Assembly: GCA_046705645.1 (NCBI GenBank)
Contig: JBJKQE010000239.1
Coordinates: 1-10,955, forward strand
Source: FEN-1297 sp046705645
Lineage (GTDB): Bacteria > Bacteroidota > Ignavibacteria > Ignavibacteriales > Ignavibacteriaceae
DNA: 10,955 bases
Direction of reading: 5' to 3'
Of this stretch, positions 6,794 to 10,955 are shown piece after piece; the stretch's first letter is position 1; every line of letters starts with the position of its first letter. A program made the translations under genes and the position numbers. Below the pieces are notes generated by a model. That model saw nothing but the letters and a program-made list of their open reading frames with translations. It was not told where the DNA came from and searched no databases.

Positions 6794-7663
6794 TTAACAA
6801 TCAATTCTTAATCCTTCGCTTGCTGCTATACATTGGACTTTTGAATTCTCTCTATTTAAGACGTTACTTGCTTCTCTTAATAATTCATCAATTTTATCAT
6901 CTGTATGATCAGGATTAAAATGAAATAAAATCAAGTTTTTAACTTGCGATAATATTCCGAAATAAGCAAGTGTAATATTTGCCGAATGCCCCCAGCCTTT
7001 TTTATCCTGCAACATATTTTCATCATACATAGAATCATGAATTAAGTAATCGCAACCGAAGCAAAAGTCTATAAGTTCCTTATTTGATTCTCGCAAATTT
7101 TCATAAATATTTTCTTGGTCAAAGTCTTTCATTATCAGTTCATTGTCAGTTAAATAAACTAAAGACTTATTGCCTTCCGTAATTTTATAAGAAATTGTAG
7201 GCGCTGAATGATTTGCCCTAAACGTTTCTACTTTAATACCATTAATATCAAGATTACTAAACGGCTTAATTTCATGATATTTCAATTCCGAATTCATTTC
7301 TTCAAGTGTAATTGGAAAATAATTATAAGTCATTTGAACACTTAGAATATCCTTAATACTTTCATTATTACTCGACTCGCCAAAAAAATCAATTTTGTTG
7401 CCTTTCTGAAACATCGGTAAAAAGAAAGGAATTCCCTGGATATGATCCCAATGATAATGAGTAAATAATATAGTAATTGGATCATGATATTCCATATTTA
7501 CTAAATATTTACCCAATTCTCTAATACCGCTTCCGGCATCAAGAATAATTAGTTTATTATTACTTAGACGTATTTCTACACAAGATGTGTTACCGCCATA
7601 TTTAAGTGTATCATTTCCCGGAACCGGAATTGACCCTCTTGTACCCCAAAATTTAATATACAT
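6794..7663 (-). CDS. Metallo-beta-lactamase-fold hydrolase, RNase Z/phosphodiesterase-like
   Basis: This is a cytosolic dinuclear-metal hydrolase of the COG1235-like group, 289 residues from the start chosen here. That start (MYIKFWGTRGSIPVPG) matches how family members begin, and its ATG lies one base after the TAA of the preceding gene. A longer form from 7708 would add 15 residues and overlap that gene by 44 nt, which seems less likely. In the 289-residue numbering, the metal motif HYHWDH supplies H69, H71, D73 and H74. H152 (ANHSAP), D173 (YLTDNE) and H248 (FHFNPDHTDD) complete the usual site. A GWGHS motif lies at about 223-227. Relatives include cyclic-nucleotide phosphodiesterases and tRNA 3'-processing enzymes; the substrate here is unknown. 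No signal peptide is visible. Confidence 0.85.
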   Translation of the reverse strand: MYIKFWGTRGSIPVPGNDTLKYGGNTSCVEIRLSNNKLIILDAGSGIRELGKYLVNMEYHDPITILFTHYHWDHIQGIPFFLPMFQKGNKIDFFGESSNNESIKDILSVQMTYNYFPITLEEMNSELKYHEIKPFSNLDINGIKVETFRANHSAPTISYKITEGNKSLVYLTDNELIMKDFDQENIYENLRESNKELIDFCFGCDYLIHDSMYDENMLQDKKGWGHSANITLAYFGILSQVKNLILFHFNPDHTDDKIDELLREASNVLNRENSKVQCIAASEGLRIDC

Positions 7664-7664
7664 T

Positions 7665-8249
7665 TTAGTAATTATATTTCTTAATGGATTGAATAGAAAC
7701 TTCAGCATATTTTTTGTACCTCAATGCTGATTTTTCAAATTCATTTAATTCATCGTCTGTTAAATCCCTAATTATTTTTGCAGGAACGCCGGCTGCCATT
7801 GTGCCGGCGGGGATTATAAAATTAGGTTTAACTACTGCTCCGGCAGCAATAATGGATTTTTCATTAACTTCTGCACCATCCAAAATTACTGATCCTATAC
7901 CAATCAAGCATAAATCCTTCACTGTGCATCCGTGCAAAGAAACAGAATGTCCTATTGTTACTTTATTTCCAATATTTAAGGGGAAACGTTTATTTGTCAC
8001 ATGCAGCATAGAACAATCTTGAATATTAGTCATTTTACCTATTCTAATATAATTAACATCTCCTCTAATTACTGTGTTATACCAAACACTCGAATTTTCC
8101 AAAATTTTCACATCGCCAATAATTTTTACACCCGAAGCTAAAAATACATTATTATCAATTATTGGAAAGGTGCCCAAATAAGGAAATAATTTTATTTCAT
8201 CTTCTAATTTTTTTCGAATCTCGGAGGCGTCCATCCGGGTTTCTTCCAT
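7665..8249 (-). CDS. Gamma-class carbonic anhydrase-like hexapeptide protein
   Basis: This is a left-handed beta-helix protein of the YrdA/PaaY/CaiE-like gamma carbonic anhydrase group, 194 residues. Hexapeptide repeats run from about 35 to 155. The three zinc histidines are present: H83 (SMLHV), H101 and H106 (IGHSVSLHGC). The family RGD (62-64) and the NIQD stretch (75-78) are also present. The end of the helix reads GTMAAGVPAKIIR, followed by a C-terminal helix. Such proteins are trimeric with the metal at subunit interfaces; CO2 hydration is possible but many members lack demonstrated activity. The start is ambiguous: ATG at 8249 or 8234, both inside the 3' end of the DUF3108 gene and neither with a good ribosome binding site. 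Homologues typically begin near residue 21. Confidence 0.88.
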   Translation of the reverse strand: MEETRMDASEIRKKLEDEIKLFPYLGTFPIIDNNVFLASGVKIIGDVKILENSSVWYNTVIRGDVNYIRIGKMTNIQDCSMLHVTNKRFPLNIGNKVTIGHSVSLHGCTVKDLCLIGIGSVILDGAEVNEKSIIAAGAVVKPNFIIPAGTMAAGVPAKIIRDLTDDELNEFEKSALRYKKYAEVSIQSIKKYNY

Positions 8250-9025
8250 GATTTTAATTCTACTCTTACATTACCGATAATTACTTTGAGACTGGCTAAA
8301 ATCGGGACTGATGCTTCATCATCAGAAAACCATCCGTCGAAATTACCTGTTAATCCGAACACACTTACGAATTTCATATCGCCATTCAATTTTTGACACG
8401 CAACTTTATAATCCAATGCGTTTATAGATATTCCGGATACTTCTTTGGATGAATTAATTTCGGTATAAACTTTTTTTTCATTTACAAAACATGGAACTTG
8501 AACCGAATCACCTGTTCCGCTTATAATTCTTGCAAAAAATAAAATAGATAATCCGTCTTGATATTCCGTATCGGCTGTAGTAGTTGAATCCGTCCAGATC
8601 TCATACGGATCAACCTTCCCCTTTTTAATTCTAATTAATGAACTATCATATTTAAAATTGTAATTTGTAAAAGTTGTATACTCGTCTTTTTTAACAATTC
8701 CCTGGAAAGAAGAAGAAAAATAATCGGCATTAATTGTGCTTTCATAAATCATGTGTAAATTTACAAACGGAATACCCGAGAATGAATCCATGTAGGCAAT
8801 AGTTCCGTAATATGTTTTGCCTTTAACCGTCCTTTTATTTTTTACTTCAATTTTGATTTCGCCGAGTTTTATAAAAGAATAGCTAACTTCATAAGTTAGT
8901 TCTTCCCCTACTTGAAGTTGTTTTGTAGTGGAAATATTTACTTTATAAACTTTTTTATCCGGCGAATAACTTTGTGCTGCTAATAAACATAAAAATGGAA
9001 AAACTATAATTAACCATTTTTTCAT
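8204..9025 (-). CDS. Exported DUF3108 domain protein
   Basis: This 273-residue protein has a Sec signal peptide (MKKWLIIVFPFLCLLAAQS, cleavage near 19-21). The cysteine at 13 is not in a convincing lipobox, so a soluble periplasmic or envelope protein is more likely than a lipoprotein. The mature part is beta-rich and fits DUF3108, with the characteristic VGEELTYEVSYSFIKLGEI segment (39-57), a DGLSILFFAR stretch (158-167), and an end of the form LKVIIGNVRVELKSW (246-260). The function of the family is unknown. Its ATG overlaps the stop of the protease gene (ATGA), which implies coupled translation and a possible joint envelope role. Its 3' end overlaps the carbonic anhydrase-like gene by up to 46 nt. 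Confidence 0.87.
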   Translation of the reverse strand: MKKWLIIVFPFLCLLAAQSYSPDKKVYKVNISTTKQLQVGEELTYEVSYSFIKLGEIKIEVKNKRTVKGKTYYGTIAYMDSFSGIPFVNLHMIYESTINADYFSSSFQGIVKKDEYTTFTNYNFKYDSSLIRIKKGKVDPYEIWTDSTTTADTEYQDGLSILFFARIISGTGDSVQVPCFVNEKKVYTEINSSKEVSGISINALDYKVACQKLNGDMKFVSVFGLTGNFDGWFSDDEASVPILASLKVIIGNVRVELKSWKKPGWTPPRFEKN

Positions 9026-10641
9026 TTTAACCCGGCCAATTTTATGGCTTCGTTAAATAATGTTACTGATTTTAGAAATTGATTATCGGATCTTAATATT
9101 ACTTCGTACCAACCTTTATTCTGCCAGAATGTTCGGGCGACTTCGGCCTTTAATCTTGCTTCGATATAATCTTTATCTTTATTAAAATCCTTTACGGAAA
9201 ATTTAACTCCTTTTGAATCGGCAAACTTTATAAAGTTTTGCAAATCATTATCGGAAAAATTAAATTTATCAATAAACTTACTCAGCTCATCGCCATATTC
9301 TCTTTTAATATAATTTTTATTAACGTCTATGTAGTTCAAAATATATTGATAGAAAATATTCTTCTTCAATAAGTCGATTGTATAATCTGAAATTTTACTT
9401 GATGGAATAATATAATCGGGAGTAATACCGCCTCCTCCGTATACGGTTCTTCCGTCATTAGTTTTGAATTTTGGAAGTGCCGAATCCGCTTTAGCTTCGG
9501 CTGTATGGTCAATATTATTTCCGCCAGGCTCGTTATTCTTGCCCGCTTCTTCATAGTATATTTTAAAATTTTTCAAATCTTTGTAATCCCGCTGAATAAG
9601 TCTTCCCGAAGGAGTGTAGTATCTTGCAATAGTTAATCGTAAAGCCGAATTATCCGGCAGCGGAAATTGCCTTTGAACAAGGCCTTTGCCGAAAGTTGTT
9701 TCACCTACGATTAAAGCTCTATCCCAATCCTGCATAGCGCCTGAGACAATTTCACTTGCAGAGGCACTTCCGTTATTTACCAAAATTATCAATGGTAAAT
9801 TCTTATATGGCGCAGGTTCATCTGCATCATACTCTTCATCAAACTCAGATCTTCGTCCTTTTGTATAAACAATTTTCTTTCCGTTTCCGATAAATAAATT
9901 TGCAACTTTAACTGCTTGATTCAGCAGTCCGCCTGGATTTCCTCTTAAATCCAGTATTAATTGCTGCATTCCTTGGCTCTTTAAATCTTTTAATGCATCC
10001 GTCATTTCATCAAATGTAGTCTCCGAAAATCTTGAAAGACTTATATAACCGGTGGTTTTATTATACATAAAGTGAGCATCAACAGAATATAGAGGAATCT
10101 TAGCTCTTGTTATCTCGTAGTTCAATGTTTTTTTTACACCGAAACGAACTATTGTTACATATACTTTAGAACCGGCAGGTCCCCGTAATTTAGAAACAAC
10201 TTCTTCGTTGGAAATTCCTATGGCGCTTGAATCATTTATCTTGACAATTCTATCTCCCGGCATAATTCCAAGTGCATAACTCGGACCCCCAACTATCGGA
10301 GAAACTACAGTTAATGTATCATTAACCATTTGAAATTCTATACCAATGCCATCGAAATCCCCTTTCATAGGTTCATCGATGGATTGTAATTGTTTTGCCG
10401 GTATATAAACCGTATGGGGATCAAGTTTATCAAGCATCCCGTTTATTGCTGCATCTACAAGTTTTTGCGTATCTACTTTATCTACATAATATTTTTGTGT
10501 AAAAGTTAATACATCATCAAACTTTGTAAGGCTGTCATTTAAGCTGTCATCGGAAAATACTTTGTGAATTTGAGTACCGAGAAGAATTCCCAAGAAGAGA
10601 ATAATTATAGTAAAGGGGATTTTTATTTTATTAAAGTTCAT
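9022..10641 (-). CDS. S41 family C-terminal-processing protease with PDZ domain
   Basis: This CtpA/Prc-type serine protease cleaves envelope proteins from the C-terminus; it is 539 residues. An N-terminal hydrophobic segment (about 9-24) is a signal peptide or anchor. A helical region (about 38-90, with GMLDKLDPHTVYI) precedes a PDZ domain (about 92-180, including GIGIEF and MPGDRIVKIN). The protease core carries ILDLRGNPGG (229-238). The catalytic pair is S294 (NGSASASEI) and K319 (TTFGKG), with Q323; the Ser-to-Lys spacing of 25 and Lys-to-Gln spacing of 4 match characterised family members. A C-terminal helical extension (about 415-539) follows. AGGA lies 7 nt before the ATG, securing the start. 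It follows the truncated upstream gene by 15 nt and overlaps the DUF3108 gene by 4 nt. Its substrates are not evident. Confidence 0.95.
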   Translation of the reverse strand: MNFNKIKIPFTIIILFLGILLGTQIHKVFSDDSLNDSLTKFDDVLTFTQKYYVDKVDTQKLVDAAINGMLDKLDPHTVYIPAKQLQSIDEPMKGDFDGIGIEFQMVNDTLTVVSPIVGGPSYALGIMPGDRIVKINDSSAIGISNEEVVSKLRGPAGSKVYVTIVRFGVKKTLNYEITRAKIPLYSVDAHFMYNKTTGYISLSRFSETTFDEMTDALKDLKSQGMQQLILDLRGNPGGLLNQAVKVANLFIGNGKKIVYTKGRRSEFDEEYDADEPAPYKNLPLIILVNNGSASASEIVSGAMQDWDRALIVGETTFGKGLVQRQFPLPDNSALRLTIARYYTPSGRLIQRDYKDLKNFKIYYEEAGKNNEPGGNNIDHTAEAKADSALPKFKTNDGRTVYGGGGITPDYIIPSSKISDYTIDLLKKNIFYQYILNYIDVNKNYIKREYGDELSKFIDKFNFSDNDLQNFIKFADSKGVKFSVKDFNKDKDYIEARLKAEVARTFWQNKGWYEVILRSDNQFLKSVTLFNEAIKLAGLK

Positions 10642-10656
10642 TGTTCTTCCTAAAAA

Positions 10657-10955
10657 TTATAAACGGGCTGAAATATCAAAGAAGCTTTGCAGTTGATTAT
10701 TTTTTACAGAATTTTGAAGAGTTTCATTGTAATATATCAATTTTAAAGATATAAAAATTTGTCTAAACGGTTCGTAACTTAAAGAAGCTGTCGTTATCCT
10801 AGAGTATTCCAAGTCACCGTCTAACAAGCTGGCGTTATTAGAATCAAATATCCGGTGACCGAGTGATTCATCACCGCCGACATTTATAATCGTTCCATCC
10901 GGTTTAACCGGATTAGCACCATGTAATATGTAAGCGAAACTTGCAGTTCCTTTTA
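10657..10955 (-). CDS. C-terminal part of a possible outer-membrane beta-barrel protein (partial)
   Basis: The last 98 codons of a minus-strand gene enter from the right edge and end at TAA (10657-10659); the start is outside the window. This frame is open all the way to the edge. The visible part has polar turns (about 12-30, rich in Gly, Asn and Asp) followed by alternating polar/hydrophobic strands with aromatic residues, such as ASLSYEPFRQIFISLKLIYY (56-75). It ends in FFDISARL. This is the look of the terminal strands of an outer-membrane barrel, but no family is recognised and the barrel reading is inference. It lies 15 nt before the protease gene and probably shares its transcript. No domain, enzyme motif or repeat can be named from this fragment. 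Confidence 0.6.
   Translation of the reverse strand, partial: KGTASFAYILHGANPVKPDGTIINVGGDESLGHRIFDSNNASLLDGDLEYSRITTASLSYEPFRQIFISLKLIYYNETLQNSVKNNQLQSFFDISARL

Noticed and set aside
5858..7663. The more AT-rich smg-ybeY-hydrolase segment as horizontally acquired
   Set aside because: Neighbouring genes are also AT-rich, the genes are core functions, and no boundary signals are present; Lys/Asn/Ile-rich proteins explain the composition.
7714..8022. Plus-strand 102-codon open frame opposite the carbonic anhydrase-like gene
   Set aside because: Antisense to conserved hexapeptide repeats, whose regular composition gives long open frames on the other strand; no family likeness.
9366..9554. Second minus-strand frame inside the protease gene
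   Set aside because: Out of frame within the protease reading frame, low complexity of composition and no start signal.

Overview
The window is an AT-rich, densely packed stretch of a bacterial chromosome. All recognisable genes lie on the minus strand, so transcription runs from high to low coordinates. The gene content points to the Bacteroidota/Chlorobiota (FCB) side of the tree, most likely an Ignavibacteria-type organism. The reasons are: a 73-residue DUF2795 protein of the form typical of that group; a YbeY whose third zinc histidine is Asp, as I recall for Bacteroidota homologues; and a bona fide HPr kinase, which is unusual for Bacteroidia but expected in Chlorobi/Ignavibacteria-like genomes. 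Several genes also carry readable Shine-Dalgarno sequences, which Bacteroidia usually lack. The lineage call is inference; no rRNA gene is present. Layout in the direction of transcription: (1) 10955-10657, the C-terminal end of a possible outer-membrane protein. (2) 10641-8204, an S41 C-terminal-processing protease with a PDZ domain, coupled by a 4-nt ATGA overlap to an exported DUF3108 protein. (3) 8249-6794, a gamma-class carbonic anhydrase-like hexapeptide protein overlapping the DUF3108 gene, then an RNase Z-like metallo-beta-lactamase-fold hydrolase. (4) 6759-5858, the rRNA endonuclease/maturation factor YbeY, then a small protein I identify as a divergent Smg (DUF494). (5) 5842-2631, DNA topoisomerase I, coupled by a 1-nt TAATG overlap to a XerC-like tyrosine recombinase. 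(6) 2614-1302, hibernation-promoting factor coupled by an ATGA overlap to HPr kinase/phosphorylase. (7) 1243-72, a membrane-anchored coiled-coil M23 endopeptidase and the DUF2795 protein, ending in a rho-independent terminator at 43-67. The largest gene-free stretches are 71 nt (1-71) and 57 nt (1244-1301); no gap approaches 300 nt. Short gaps and overlaps suggest one long transcript or a few overlapping ones. The only good internal promoter I see is in the gap before the M23 gene (TTGACA, 17 nt, TACATT). The genes are mostly housekeeping: envelope proteolysis and wall hydrolysis, ribosome maturation and hibernation, DNA topology and chromosome resolution, and HPr-type signalling. Two conserved linkages recur: smg-topA-xerC, which combines the dprA-smg-topA order of Proteobacteria with the topA-xerC linkage of Firmicutes, and hpf-hprK, reminiscent of the rpoN-hpf-ptsN neighbourhood. 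I found no mobile element, CRISPR array, tRNA, rRNA or clearly new system. The points worth a second look are the Smg assignment, the altered YbeY metal site, the PTS-less hpf-hprK pair, the decayed last TopA zinc ribbon and the near-leaderless M23 promoter.
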